64,000 nt of DNA from Helianthus annuus (GCF_002127325.2 NC_035439.2:4832110-4896109), one strand, 5' to 3'; shown: positions 19,810-31,170, counted from the stretch's first letter. Translations and numbers: made by a program. The notes: generated by a model from the sequence alone, not told the origin.

Positions 19810-22732
19810 GAAACGGGATCAGGAGAAAACGCTCAAAAGTGTGAGAACGCTTCCTGGCCCAACATGTGTCCCGCCGCTTAGAAAAGGGCGGAGAGGCTTT
19901 TTGTCCTTTCATCTTCTGCTTTTTCAGTTCCGCTTTTCCCAATATTATTGGTTTTTAAGATTTTTGGCGTTAACCAAATTCAATATTTAATGGCGTTTAA
20001 TGGTTTCATCTTATTAACATTTTGGCGTTTATGATGTTTATTCAAATCGTATGCCATTTGTAACACAGGGGTCAGGGAAATCTATTTGAATGGTGTTTTT
20101 CAAGGCATTTTTAACAAGTTGGCCCATTGTTCTATTATTTTTTATAAACATTTTGGCGTTTGGGTTATCTTGGCGTTTTACAATTGTTGGATTATATTTC
20201 AGCCACAGTAGAAAAAATACAAGCGAAGAAAAATAAATTAAAAATCCTAATCTGATTTCTCTTCACAATATTCACTGTCATCAGTCTCTTTGTTCTTTAA
20301 TAGTACAAGAACTGACACCAAAATATGGCGTTTTATGTAAAACTTAACAAACCCATCGGTTTGATTTTTTTGCCTGCTCGTCTGTTGAAGTTGCTTTTTG
20401 TGGATGTTTGACGACATAGATCTATGACGTGTGGGTGGATTTTTCGCTTTTTCTTCATGTTGATCTTCATCTTTATATTCATCCCACTCTTTAGTGTCAT
20501 TGATCTCTTCTCCTCATCCAAGCCTTCTTCAAGAACAAAAAACACAAAATGCCATATGACTGACACTAGTATCTTTTTCTTGAATTTTTGTCCATCTCAT
20601 GCAGCAAAATCTTACTGAGTTACTCGCCTCCGCCAAACAATTTATTTAGTGAAACTTGACGAATAACAATACTGAATATCCAAGAAAGCATATTAGCCCT
20701 CTTTGATTTTTTTTTTTGGCGTTTTTCAGTGAGTGGTAATTAGTAGTATTGGCGTTTGTTTTTTTTTGTTTGATCAAATGGAAGTTGCTGAGATGTATCA
20801 TTTTATAGGATCTCTTTTTGGCGCCTAAGTTAGGCGGTGCGTTATTATAATAAAGTATTCGTCTTTTCAGTTACTGTTTGTAATTATTATTTTTTACCAG
20901 CTTTATTTCTGAAGTCTGTAACACGTCCCATCTTTCAAGTTTGACGTTTTAGATTCTAATATAATAAATTTTCCATATCTTCAGTTTTTCTGATTTGAAG
21001 TTACTGTTTCTAGTTACATTTTTAAGTTTGTTTTTTATTTTTTATTTTTTGGGTTTTTTATAATACTTTTTCAAACTAATTTTATTATAGTTTTGGCGTT
21101 TTTATTATATATGACGTTTTTATTATACAACAATCAATTGAAAAGGAAAATAAAAAAAGAATACATAAAAAAAGTTTTTTTTTATAATACTTGTCCAAAG
21201 TAATTTTATGATGGTTTGATAAACACCAAAGGTGTATGACATTTGCCTTTTTTGCGTTTTTAAGACATTTGCGTTTTTATTAGATATGGCGTTGTTAGAC
21301 CGAATAAGAAGTGAGGTTTTTAGGGATTAGTTAGGAGTAGCTAGTATATCAGACGAGTTAAAAGAGGGGAGGTTGAGATGGTTTGGGCATGTGAAGAGGA
21401 GGCAGTTGACAGAACCAGTTAGAGCAGTAGAAACCATGACTGTGGAAGGAAGGAGGAGTAGAGGCAGATCCAAGTTGACTTGGGATGAAAGACTTAGGCA
21501 AGATTTGGTAGAATTGCACCTCTCTGAGGACATGGTTCATGATAGGAGTGCATGGAGACATAAGATTAAGGCTAAGGACTTGTAGGTGAGGATATCGACG
21601 TGTCCTACCTATTCCTTGGGAGGGGGGGGGGGTTAGATTTCTTTTACACTTTAGGTAGACCAACATATGATGATTTTCTTGTATTTATGCATATATGTTG
21701 CTTACTGATGATTTATCTGCCTACTGCTACGCGATTTACTTACCCGTTTTCGTCTATCTGTCTGTTGGTTGTTTTGGAGCCGGGGGTCTCTCAGGAAGCA
21801 GCCTCTCTATTCTTGAATAGAGGAAAGGTTCGCCTACATCCCACCTCCCCCAGACCCTACCAATAGTTCTGCTATTTGTGAGATTTACTGGGTATGATTG
21901 TTGTTGTTGTTGTTATTATTAAATAACAATCAACTGAAAAAGAAAATTAAACAAAATAAATATTGATCTTCAAATCTTCACTGTCACCAGTCTCTTTCTT
22001 CTTTTGAAGCATCTTCACTGGCTGTTTTGACTTTCGTATGAAATCAGCCTCTTTTTCTATAATTTTTGTCCATCTCATGCAGCAAAATATTATTAAATTT
22101 ACACCCTTTCAGCCAAAATGTTATGTTTTTTGGCGTTTCACGGAGAAAAAAAACGCCCCAAAATAAACCATCTTAAAACTGTAAATTTGATCATGCTAAA
22201 ATCAATAAATTGTTGTTGTATGGTGTTGGATAACATTGTTAATCCTCAGTTAAGAAAGATAACTTACAATGTTGTCCACACCATACACCTACACTTTATT
22301 GACAGCAATATATTTGATGTTTGGGTTTTCTGGCGTTTATCAGTCGAATGGTATATATTAAATATGGCGTTTGGGGTTTTTGTTTGTGTTTTTTAATTGA
22401 AGGTCTGAGTTGTTGTATATATAGGATTTTTTTGGCGGCTTTTTTTAGGCGGGATTTTACTATAATTAAGTTTGGCGTTTTATATCTAATGGCGTTTTTA
22501 GCAGAATGCTGTGTGATTTTTGTTTTGGCGTTTTATTTTCATGAGATGGCGTTTTGTTTGCAGTAGTCAAAAGACGCTTTTACCCTTATTGAAGCGCGTT
22601 CACGTAATAAAATTGATGTTATTTACGAAAATGCCACCGCGCCAATCTAGTCCATAGATTGTTTTGATCGGACGATTGATAAGTGTTCTCACCGTTCTCA
22701 CACTTTCTACCGTTTTCTCTAAATCCCGACCC
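19810..22732. mobile_element. Non-autonomous MULE, 2.9 kb, 10-bp TSD
   Basis: Inverted ends of ~40 bp: left CGGGATCAGGAGAAAACGCT then AAAAGTGTGAGAACG. The complement of the right end reads TCGGGATTTAGAGAAAACGG then AGAAAGTGTGAGAACGG. A perfect TATAATTATA duplication flanks it (19800-19809, 22733-22742); 9-10 bp fits Mutator-like elements. No transposase is recognisable. The interior is T-rich with some 20 same-strand TGGCGTTT words and a duplicated internal block (TTTTTGTCCATCTCATGCAG near 20585 and 22065). An RTE LINE is nested at 21296-21918. Confidence 0.8.
21296..21918 (+). mobile_element. 5'-truncated RTE-clade LINE
   Basis: The C-terminal tail of an RTE reverse-transcriptase ORF is readable from about 21337 (LGVASISDELKEGRLRWFGH, VKRRQLTEPVRAVETMTVEG, RRSRGRSKLTWDERLRQDL, then DRSAWRHKIKAKDL and a stop at 21583-21585). 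The conserved RTE 3' UTR follows (GGGGTCTCTCAGGAAGCAGC, GAGGAAAGGTTCGCCTACAT, CCCCCAGACCC), with a GTTGTTGTT microsatellite tail. One in-frame stop lies just upstream of the readable part. No RT core is present. It sits inside the MULE, so it inserted after the MULE arrived. A target duplication was not found. Confidence 0.85.
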
Positions 22733-22742
22733 TATAATTATA

Positions 22743-22830
22743 TAATATATATTATATTATATAAAATATTGTATAATTAAGTATGTGTATTAAATTTTGC
22801 ACAAATTATATATATTATACAGACATGACA
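22743..22830. repeat. AT-dinucleotide-rich stretch
   Basis: TATATAATATATATTATATT-type low-complexity sequence next to the MULE target duplication. Confidence 0.6.
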
Positions 22831-22859
22831 TGAGACAAAACCCTGATAATGTGAATCAG

Positions 22860-23250
22860 TTTTTAGCAATAGAGAGACACTGACCCGTTTCGTATACTTG
22901 TTCTCTACGGATTCGTTCACTAACTTTATGGACTCCACTTCCAACACTGAGTTTTTAGCAATAGGAGGCTCATTTTGGGAAATAGCTACCTTTGGCCGCC
23001 ATCGCTCCATCTTTGAAAATTGATTTGTTAGATCCAGGATGATAATATAAATTTGCTAAATAACTAAACAGAACATCAATATTTTTTAGCCAGAAAAACA
23101 TGACCTCATTGATCAGCACTCAGTTTTAGAACAATCTTTGAATTAATTACCTGTGGCCTTTGCTCATCATCAGACATCTCTGAAACTTTTCTGGGTGACC
23201 ACCGCCACAACAATAGGCTTTTGCAAGGTCTATCTGGGGGAGTATGAGGC
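22860..23250 (-). pseudogene. Unrecognised two-exon gene fragment
   Basis: On the minus strand a piece reading KPHTPPDRPCKSLLLWRWSP then RKVSEMSDDEQRPQ ends at a plausible donor (CAG|GTAATT, about 23150). A second piece, ILDLTNQFSKMERWRPKVAI then SQNEPPIAKNSVLEVESIK, runs on to about 22860. Composition looks protein-coding rather than random, but I do not recognise the family. The acceptor between the pieces is not clear, and no start or further exons were found. A foldback element lies just upstream (23314). Part of the intervening sequence is repeated at 24066-24165, so this may be a rearranged relic. Confidence 0.33.
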
Positions 23251-23313
23251 TTACTTATTGGCTTTGGTGTTATTTGGGTTAAACACCTGTTTCTTTTATA
23301 GGCAAAAGATCAA

Positions 23314-23955
23314 ATACAAATAATCTTAACATACTAAACATACAAATTGAAGGAAAACCCAAAAAGACAAGGTGGCATTTTTGTAATTACCACCAACTAT
23401 CAAAGTTACAACCAAAAATACCTAAAAAAACACAAATTTTTTTTTAACATTTTTTATTAAAAAAATCGCTACATTTTGTTAGCAAAAAAAAAAAAAATTT
23501 TTTTTTTTTTTTGCTGCTACTAAAAGTAGCGATTTTTTAATAAAAAATGTTAAAAAATAAAATAAAATAATTTGTGTGTTTTTTTTATTTTTTTAGATTT
23601 TTTTAGGTTTTTTGGGGGTTTAGTTTTTAGCATTTTAGCTTGGGTGGGAGGGGGGGGTTAGGTTTTTTTTAGGTTTTTGGGGGTGGGGGGTTAGGTTTTT
23701 TTAGGTTTTTGGGGGTGGGGGGGGGGTAGGTTTTTTAGGTTTTTGGGGGGTGGGGGGGGGTAGGTTTTTTTTAGGTTTTTAGGGGGTGGTGGGGGGGGGG
23801 GGGGTGGGTGGTTTAGGTTTTTTTTGGGGGTGGGGGGAGTGGTTAGGTATATTTGTAGAGTAACTTTGATAGTTATTGATAATTACAAAAATGCCACCTT
23901 GTCTTTTTGAGTTTTCCTTCAATTTGTATGTTTAGTATGTTAAGATTATTTGTAC
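23314..23955. mobile_element. Foldback element with G-rich loop
   Basis: Long inverted arms: left TACAAATAATCTTAACATAC then TAAACATACAAATTGAAGG, and on the right the reverse complement ending GTTAAGATTATTTGTA. Inner arms carry matching AGACAAGGTGGCATTTTTGT and AAAATCGCTAC/GTAGCGATTTT blocks. The right arm holds an extra ~200 bp of G-rich repeats (23640-23845). No clean target duplication was seen. Confidence 0.7.
23640..23845 (+). repeat. G-rich TTTTTAGG / GGGGTGGGG repeats
   Basis: Irregular repeats of TTAGGTTTTTTTAGG alternate with GGGGGTGGGGGG runs. At least eight runs of five or more Gs occur in 200 bp, giving strong G-quadruplex potential on the plus strand. The TTTAGG words recall plant telomere repeats (TTTAGGG), but the order is irregular. 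Confidence 0.8.
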
Positions 23956-24991
23956 AAGAACTTTACCCTTCTTTTATATAGCTGTTTTAATTGAAAAGTA
24001 AGTTGTTAGAAAGTAGTTATCCTTCGTTCACATTGCATCTCATACTAAACGAACCCATTTAAGTTATTTTACTATTAAACTGATTCGTTAGATCCAGGAT
24101 AATATAAAAAATTTATTTTGTTAAGCAATATTATTATTTTTTAACGAGAAACATATGACATGACTGATCTAACCTTATTTTATTTATTGAGCCTTCAGGG
24201 ATATATAAAACCATTTAACGAGAAACGCATGACACGATAGTTGACTTATTTACAAGTGTTGATTAATTGAATAAGGTGAAATTACAAAATTTTTACGTTA
24301 AAGGACACTACCTGAAAATGGTATATAGATAAAGAACAAAACTTGTAATTTACTCTATATTTATTTACATATAAATAGTGACATTTTCTTTCTCCTCCAC
24401 TCGACACCACTTACAACCATCTATATCTATCTATAAAATAAATCAAAGCAAAACAATTTTTGCCACTTGGTATTCTCTAAGGACACTAACAGTCTCAATT
24501 ACCGCCTAAACTTTGGATCTCAAAAAAAAAAAAAACATCACGCGAACCTTAGGTCCGATCCATATCAAATTTGGAAAACCCAACCCATAGCCCTTTTTCT
24601 ATTACTTTTCTATTTAGAAGAACATGTCACTAGAAACAAGCCTTAGATCTTTACTAGACAACAGATCATCTCTAGTCTGTAAAGTAAATAATTACAAAAA
24701 TGTCACGAGCCTTTTTTACTTTTGCATACTATTCGTATATTTTATATGATAACTGTATTTGTACGGGATCTTGGGATCTTTACTGTTTATATATATAATA
24801 TGAAATACAAGGCGCTCTTTAAACTTTAGTTTGGTTTTGAATAAATTCATATTACAACACATCGAATTTATTTGAAAAATTCATTATATTCAGTTGAAAT
24901 TTAATACACTATAAACATCAATATTTCCTCTTTTTTATTATAGTTTTTTACTTTTTAGTTAATATACATTCTAATTCCCATAAATCTATAA
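23956..24991. other. AT-rich intergenic sequence
   Basis: No gene recognised. 24066-24165 (CGTTAGATCCAGGATAATAT...) is a diverged copy of 23022-23120. Confidence 0.45.
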
Positions 24992-25667
24992 TCTATAATA
25001 TATTAAAAAGGAGAAGTGATGTACAAAAATGTAATTTAACCAGGGATACATATTTTTAAGAAGCATGTACAAGCGACTACAAGCTGATAGAAGAGGAAGT
25101 TCATCAGACTTTAAGACGCTCCCCAGGGCAGGCTAGGGATTTCACCCATGAACCCTAATATCCCATTATATATGAATCGTTTTGCAATTGTGAGACGTGA
25201 AGATAGAAAGGCAGATTGAATGCGAATTGCAGATGAAGCATCGTGTGTTTCAATTTCATCTCAAGTTCATCATGGTTGAAACACACAAGACACATCTCAC
25301 CAATTTTAAATGCAGGAGCAACACAAAGTTTCGACGACAACAACACTGATTTAGACTCCTATTTGTTTGATTTCTTCAATTTCATCTCATCAATCCGACC
25401 ACCTGCTTAGGTTTTCCTCAAAAGTACATCATGGCGATGGAATCGGGTACGCTATTTCAAATTCCGTTCTCAAATTCCTTTACTCTAACATGTATCCTTC
25501 ATAAATTGATTTGTTTACTATCCTTTATTGTTCGAATTAGCTCGTTATGCTATAGTTAGGGCTATATTTATGGTCCCTTGTATGGTTTTATTTGTTATTC
25601 TTAATATTGGGAATTTGTTTGGATAAAGAGGGTTTTTTTTTTTTTTTTTTTTTTGTGAATTATGCAG

Positions 25668-25901
25668 GAATCTATCCGATGTGTTGTGGGAGGCCGTTTC
25701 TACAGGTCAATTTGTATCATTATATCAGGGTCTTGGAACAAAGAATTTGCAATCATTTATAGCACAGTTTGTGTACTTTTACAGATATAGTTATTTTAAA
25801 ACGGTGTACCAGGTAAAATATGGTACAAAATCAATTGGAACAAAACCAAATTTGCTTCTTGCTGCTTCTGCCGGGGCATATGTACTGCCATCATAACTCA
25901 G
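25668..25901 (+). pseudogene. Captured exon of peroxisomal adenine nucleotide carrier (PNC)
   Basis: After a pyrimidine-rich acceptor (TTATGCAG) the exon reads [60 protein letters not shown] and [10 protein letters not shown]. From memory this is the segment after the first mitochondrial-carrier motif in plant PNC1/PNC2, which import ATP into peroxisomes. A 2-bp insertion near 25879 then breaks the frame. Ignoring it, the exon ends ACTAIITQ with a GT donor at 25902. Only one repeat's worth of a ~320-residue carrier is present, so it cannot function alone. Capture of exon plus intron edges shows the source was genomic DNA, as Helitrons do. Confidence 0.8.
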
Positions 25902-26802
25902 GTTATAAATTATCGCCTTTTTTCTTTAGTCTTATTTTTTGTTTTTGTGTTTCAAATTATACTTGCAAGGGGATGTTTGGATGTGCGGTTTCAAAGTGAT
26001 TATGTAACATTATATAACCGAGATCAGATAACCAGGTTGGATTATCTGATATAACTTTTTTACGGTTAAAGTTATATTATTTCAATAATAACATTGTAGC
26101 CGACCAAACAGGCAACTGCTAATGAAGCATGTCCCTTTAATGAAAATATCTGACCATTATAGCCGACCAAACAGGCAACTGCTAAAAAACTTTGCCTGGA
26201 AGTGCACCCCGATCGGTCTGTAAAATGTTTTACTGTAGGTCAGTCTTTTTTTTTTCCTTCCATTGTTTTGGTTATTCACCTGGACAACTTAAATCACTAT
26301 TAGAACTACGATTTGATGCACAATATTTAAAGTTTTGTTAATCTCTTTAATTTTGATCGTATTTTGTTCTTTTAAAGTGTTATAGTTTAGTTTTGATTAA
26401 CTTAACATATCTACTCTTAAAAGGCGTAATCAGTCGGTTATAGAATGTGAGTATGTGACTTAAATGAAGGTTAAATTCACCAATGACGCAAGAGCATAGA
26501 TGTATTTTCTATAAAAAATGTCAAATTCACCAATGACGCAAGAGCATAGATGTATCTTTCTTTTTTTTTTTTTTTTGGAATTTTACCCATGTGTGTGTGT
26601 GTATATATATATACATGTAGTGTTGCTTTGAATCAATGTGTATCCAATGCAAGTAAGATTTAAGAAAAAGAAGAAAGTAATTAGTTCGATTTTTAACGAA
26701 GGTATTAACTATCATAATAATTTCTTAGTGGATGTACTTGAATAGCATTTTGCCATTTTCCCCTTTTTTGTTTATTTTTAATTATGATTATGATTGTCCA
26801 GG

Positions 26803-26963
26803 TGGTGGGATTAGCTAGAGCCATGATCAAACATTATAAAAAGGTAGAAGGGTTAGGTGATGCGGTGGACATAGTTCGAACGGGTGGTGATGGTGCAAAC
26901 GCCGTAAATATCTCAACCGGATCATCGATATTAGCAGCGGCTTGTGGAGCAAGAGTTGCAAAG
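26803..26963 (+). pseudogene. Captured exon of anthranilate phosphoribosyltransferase
   Basis: After ...GTCCAG the exon reads VVGLARAMIKHYKKVEGLGD, AVDIVRTGGDGANAVNISTG and SSILAAACGARVAK, ending AAAG|GT. This is the phosphoribosyl-pyrophosphate-binding segment of plastid anthranilate phosphoribosyltransferase (tryptophan synthesis, second committed step). The family motif is GTGGDG; here the first glycine has become arginine (RTGGDG), a likely inactivating change. The enzyme is normally ~400 residues in plants; only ~53 are here. A further short stretch at about 27178-27240 (KIKKEAMEAVDTYMLAPDKF) also looks coding, but I cannot assign it. Confidence 0.82.
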
Positions 26964-27809
26964 GTTTCTGGATATGTATCTTCAGTTTCATTGCTGAATT
27001 ATAATCACAACCATTTTTATCTATCTTGAGGCTTTTCTTGAAAGTTGTTATCACATTAGGTTGTAATTATCCAACCTATTAACGGGTCAACTTTGTTTGA
27101 TCTCATAGTTAATATTGTTATAATCAAAACGTTAGCTTAAAATGAAGCAGGCCAATTGGGTCGAATAGGTTGAAATTTGCCAAAATAAAGAAGGAAGCTA
27201 TGGAAGCTGTTGATACTTACATGCTCGCCCCTGATAAGTTTTAGGTTCCAACCGTGCGTTCAAACGAAAAAAAAAAAACACGAAATAATGAAAAGACCTA
27301 TATCCAAAATTACCCGTCATGCTAAAAACACTACACTTTTGAATTTTTATAAAGGAGATGGATATGACTGTAGGTAATGGTTGATTGCTAGATCGAAGTC
27401 ATTGTTTGGTCAATGATCTGAATCCTATTGAAAACTTTTAGATTGTTTTAGATAATCTTGGCAAAGCGTGTGGGTCAAGTAAAATGTTGAAACGGGTTAT
27501 AACCAAATTGGCATCATCGAAGGGTTTTAGTTTTTGCATCTCAATTTGGTTTGGTCGAAACGGGTCTTGGCAGTTCTTATTTTTAGCTAGGAGTTGATAA
27601 AAATTGATTTCAACGAGTGAAATATAGTTTATTTTTTTCTTTACCGTGATGAGCAAGACCAACATATAAAATGATGATGTTTACTTTTTTGGCTATGCTT
27701 TTTATGCTATTTTAGTTAAACAAACTAACATCTTATGAAATTCGAATATATTGTTGTGACACCATAATTTTGAATCTACGAGTCCAATTTTTACTTCCAA
27801 ACATAAAAA

Positions 27810-27839
27810 CCCGCAGCAACGCGCGGGCATCCCCACTAG
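27810..27839 (+). other. Helitron 1 3' terminus (hairpin + CTAG)
   Basis: The hairpin CCCGC...GCGGG is followed 8 bp later by CTAG, then T. Confidence 0.75.
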
Positions 27840-28732
27840 TACTATAAAAAGGAGAAGTGATGTACAAAAATGTAATTTTGCCATATGTACAAGTTTTGAT
27901 ACAGTATGTACAAATAAGTTTAAGCAGACAGAACAGAAAATGAAACAACTTTTTAAGACGATCCAGGGGTAAACTCGTGAAATCCATCTCCTGCATTTAG
28001 AATCAAGAATCCCAATAGTCAAAACCGTCGGAGTGTAAGAGGATGCCTGGTGTTCCCGGAATGTTGATTCATCATGGAAGTCCTTCAATCGCATGACTTA
28101 CCCCTTCAAGAAACCATCACTCTCTGGTTTGTATTTGCTTTTGTTTTCTTCAATCCCACGATTGAAACGACCGATTAAATATCTCATTATCAATTGAAAT
28201 CAACAGATCACAACTTGAACCAGACGATTACATCTGTTAGGTTTCCCCTCTCTGTTCTGATGAAGATGGTGGTGCCAGGAAGAGGATTGCGGCTATATTA
28301 CGAGTATCATCTCTTTCATAAAACCTCATCAGAACCCTATTTTTCCTTTTCATGAGGTTTATACTCTGGTAAAGTATTCACCACCTGATTTACTTCATTG
28401 TTATGTTCTTCTGAATGATTCGAATTCAAGATACGTGTTAATTTTTGTTTTAATTAAGACTTGCGAGTGTAACCTAATTTGAACGATTTGTAAATGTCTC
28501 GTAAGAACGCATTTGATTCTTTTGATAACTGCTCGGTTTTTATCAGACTCTTGTGATTTGGTTTTTTTAGCTAACATCAAAAGTTCTACTGAATTGATTT
28601 AAAATAGGTATTCTTTAAGAGAAAAAAGATCACCCTGCACATGTGCAGAGATGTTGTGAGTGGCATGAACGAATTAGATTCTTTTTTGTCATATTTGAGC
28701 TTATAAATGATATACTAATCTGCATTTTATAG

Positions 28733-29776
28733 CTATCGTGGGCGATATAACACCATCGGATGGTGTACCTAAAGTAGAAAAGAGCAGACTTGAGCAAGCG
28801 GCTTTAAACGAGATGTGCGAGGTTCTTGGTGGTGGAAAGAGGGGTACTTTTAAGTTTTCATTACTTGTTATCAAAGATCGATATATTTATATTTTTATGA
28901 AATGGGTTTGAACCATTTATTTTTTTTTATAACCTAAAGCCGAAGAAATAAAGGAACTTTGGAGGGAATACGAGGATAACGCCTCCCTTGAGGCTAATCT
29001 TGTTAAAGATTTTGATAAAGTACTCTTTTTATTAATCTTTTCCTTAGCTCATTGTATAACAATTAATAAAAATGTTATCTTTTTGTGACATTTATTCTTG
29101 ATATAAACAGATTGAGATGATTCTGCAAGCACTTGAATATGAAACTGGTACGTTTAGGTCACGATCGTATTATTGCTTACAGTAATATTGGACGACTTTC
29201 AACCCATTTAACTCATTTGGAAAACACTTGAAGTAAAAAGTTAGAATCAATGGTCTGGCCTAAATATTGTTGATGTGGGCAAATTTCTTCAGCTTTTTTT
29301 TAAATAAATGCATCTGTTTATCTTGTTATATATGTTTTACATTTTGTATATGTATAGATATAAATTCTGCATGATATAAAATTACCGATATCCCACCGCG
29401 ATAACCTATATCTCAAATTTCGGCCCTTGAACGCTATTTGATTTTGGATCGCTATAACTGCATAGCCCTTGACCAGTTTGGTCAAAACACGTTTTGACCC
29501 GAACCGAAATGATTTATTTATGAAACAGTTCATTTTGACCCGTTACCCGCCCCACCTTTTTTTTTGCAGGCTTACAAAAAATGTATTTGTTTATCTTGTG
29601 CATGCTCTCTGCATTCTTAGCTTATTATACATGTCCTTGTAATGTTTGCATTGATGTTTGTACTGCAGGGAAGTTTCAGACCGAAATCGGCAAGAGTTAG
29701 GCCGCTGAGATCATTGCCAGGAGAAATTCAAGACTGGCAAAGATGGGGTTGATGTACAAGATCCTGATCAAGAAGT
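28733..29776 (+). pseudogene. Captured HDDC2-like 5'-deoxynucleotidase, exons
   Basis: Four exons with GT/AG borders are readable. 28733-28843: IVGDITPSDGVPKVEKSRLE, QAALNEMCEVLGGGKR. 28940-29019: AEEIKELWREYEDNASLEAN, LVKDFDK. 29111-29147: IEMILQALEYET. 29669 to ~29776: GKFQTEIGKS, stop, AAEIIARR. They match the C-terminal half of plant HD-domain-containing protein 2 homologues, soluble metal-dependent phosphohydrolases acting on deoxynucleoside monophosphates. The tryptophan expected after GKS is replaced by TAG (29698-29700). The N-terminal HD metal-binding exons are missing, so no activity is expected. Exon phases agree across the joins, showing capture of a contiguous genomic piece. Confidence 0.82.
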
Positions 29777-30953
29777 TCAAGAATCCGACTCTTTAAGAAA
29801 GAAGAGTAAGATACGTTATGAATAATCAAGCTTTATCTTGTGATGAAGAGGATAATGATCTGACCAAAAATGATGTATTAATCATTGCAAAAGAGGTATT
29901 TTTTTTTCAATATACACGTCTACTGTGAGACTTAGCTATTAAATTTGGAGCATTCGTTGGTCGTTTAAATTTTTTTAATACATGGCAGTTTTGACGCGTT
30001 TAACATGTTCAAGTTGTTTCATTTTATCTTGTTTTTTTTACATTTGACCCTTTATAAAAAGACAACTAAAATTGATATGCTCTTAAGTAAATGATATGGT
30101 GCAGTCCCCTGGATTTCGTTGTTGTAAAACTTATGGGAAGTAATGGTTTTTTGCGTTGGTGCTCAAATTCTACTTAGTGTCGATTTTGACTGTAACAACA
30201 ATAGTGGAGGTTAAAATCTAAGTTATTTTTTTTTGGTAAATTGAAAGCCCTATTTCTTGTGTGGTTTTTAATTTTAAAGCTTGGATGATTGTTTTTTTTA
30301 AGATGATAAATAAAGTGATGGTTGAGATACCAGCATCATCAAACCCGTCTTCTTTAATGAGGTGATGACAGATTTATAGAATGTGTCAGTGTATAAAGCA
30401 ACTCGTCTCCAAACTCTTGCTTGATAGTATCCTATATATTGTAGTTCTATAATTACAATTAAGTCCATATATTAATTCCTTTCAAGCTTAAAACCATGAT
30501 ATGAAATTTTACATCTGGATAAAGTGACGATCCTTCAAAGTTGGTATCAATATACTTTGATGAAATCAAGACTTTCTCCTTGGACTTCAGTGTTGCGTTC
30601 TAAAACTGGCACCTATGACATAACAACACACCACAAGCAAGTTAATTTTATTAACATATTACAAATAGCATTTTGTCAAAGCTTTGCCTCATAGATTTCT
30701 ACTTGGCGCATTTTTACATGAAAAGGTATAAATGTGTAATAAGAAATAGATGTTGAAAAGTCGATTTTTTTATTAAAGTCAAAGGGTTTAAAATATCGTC
30801 AACTATCTATTATATTATTGTTTTTTATGTCAATTATTTTATTCATATTCAATTGCTCCTCGTGAATTGATATAATAGCTTTACTAACATATTATTCGTA
30901 TAAATAAAATCCGTGAAACCCGTCATGCAACATGCGACAAAAAAACATAAATA

Positions 30954-30983
30954 CCCGCGGCAACGTGCGGGCATTCCCACTAG
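30954..30983 (+). other. Helitron 2 3' terminus (hairpin + CTAG)
   Basis: The hairpin CCCGC(GGCAACGT)GCGGG, then CATTCCCACTAG, followed by T. Confidence 0.75.
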
Positions 30984-31170
30984 TATACAAGAATGCAAAT
31001 CAAACAAAAGTTATGACTCGACTATTTTTTGTTTTTTTAATTTTGAGTACAATTCAGTTTTCAATATAATATATACTTATGTATAGAAAAATTACAAGTT
31101 TATTTATAGAAAAATAACAAGTGTGTGTATTATTAAAGAAAAACTAAATTACATATCAAATAAAAATATA

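Larger units (their letters stand above)
24992..27839 (+). mobile_element. Helitron 1 with captured gene pieces
   Basis: The 5' end TCTATAATATATTAAAAAGG (TC start after A) and the 3' end (hairpin CCCGCAGCAACGCGCGGG at 27810-27827, then CATCCCCACTAG with CTAG at 27836-27839 before T) match the Helitron pattern: 5' TC, 3' hairpin plus CTRR, insertion between A and T. There is no Rep/helicase, so it is non-autonomous. It carries an exon of a peroxisomal adenine nucleotide carrier and one of anthranilate phosphoribosyltransferase, each with intronic flanks. The 5' 150 bp is related to that of Helitron 2. Confidence 0.75.
27840..30983 (+). mobile_element. Helitron 2 with captured HDDC2-like gene
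   Basis: It begins directly at the CTAG end of Helitron 1 with TACTATAAAAAGGAGAAGTG, the same start as Helitron 1 except that the terminal TC is altered. It ends with hairpin CCCGCGGCAACGTGCGGG (30954-30971), CATTCCCA and CTAG (30980-30983) before T. A second, decayed hairpin-like motif CCCGTCATGCAACATGCG lies at about 30919-30936. There is no Rep/helicase. It carries four exons of an HD-domain phosphohydrolase gene in their original order. The head-to-tail arrangement with Helitron 1 is exact. Confidence 0.7.

Noticed and set aside
22118..22566. ORFs in the MULE right half
   Set aside because: T-rich low-complexity frames containing the TGGCGTTT words; no recognised transposase motif.
23640..23845. 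Interstitial telomere array
   Set aside because: TTTAGG words occur, but the spacing and G runs are irregular. No run of consecutive TTTAGGG was seen.
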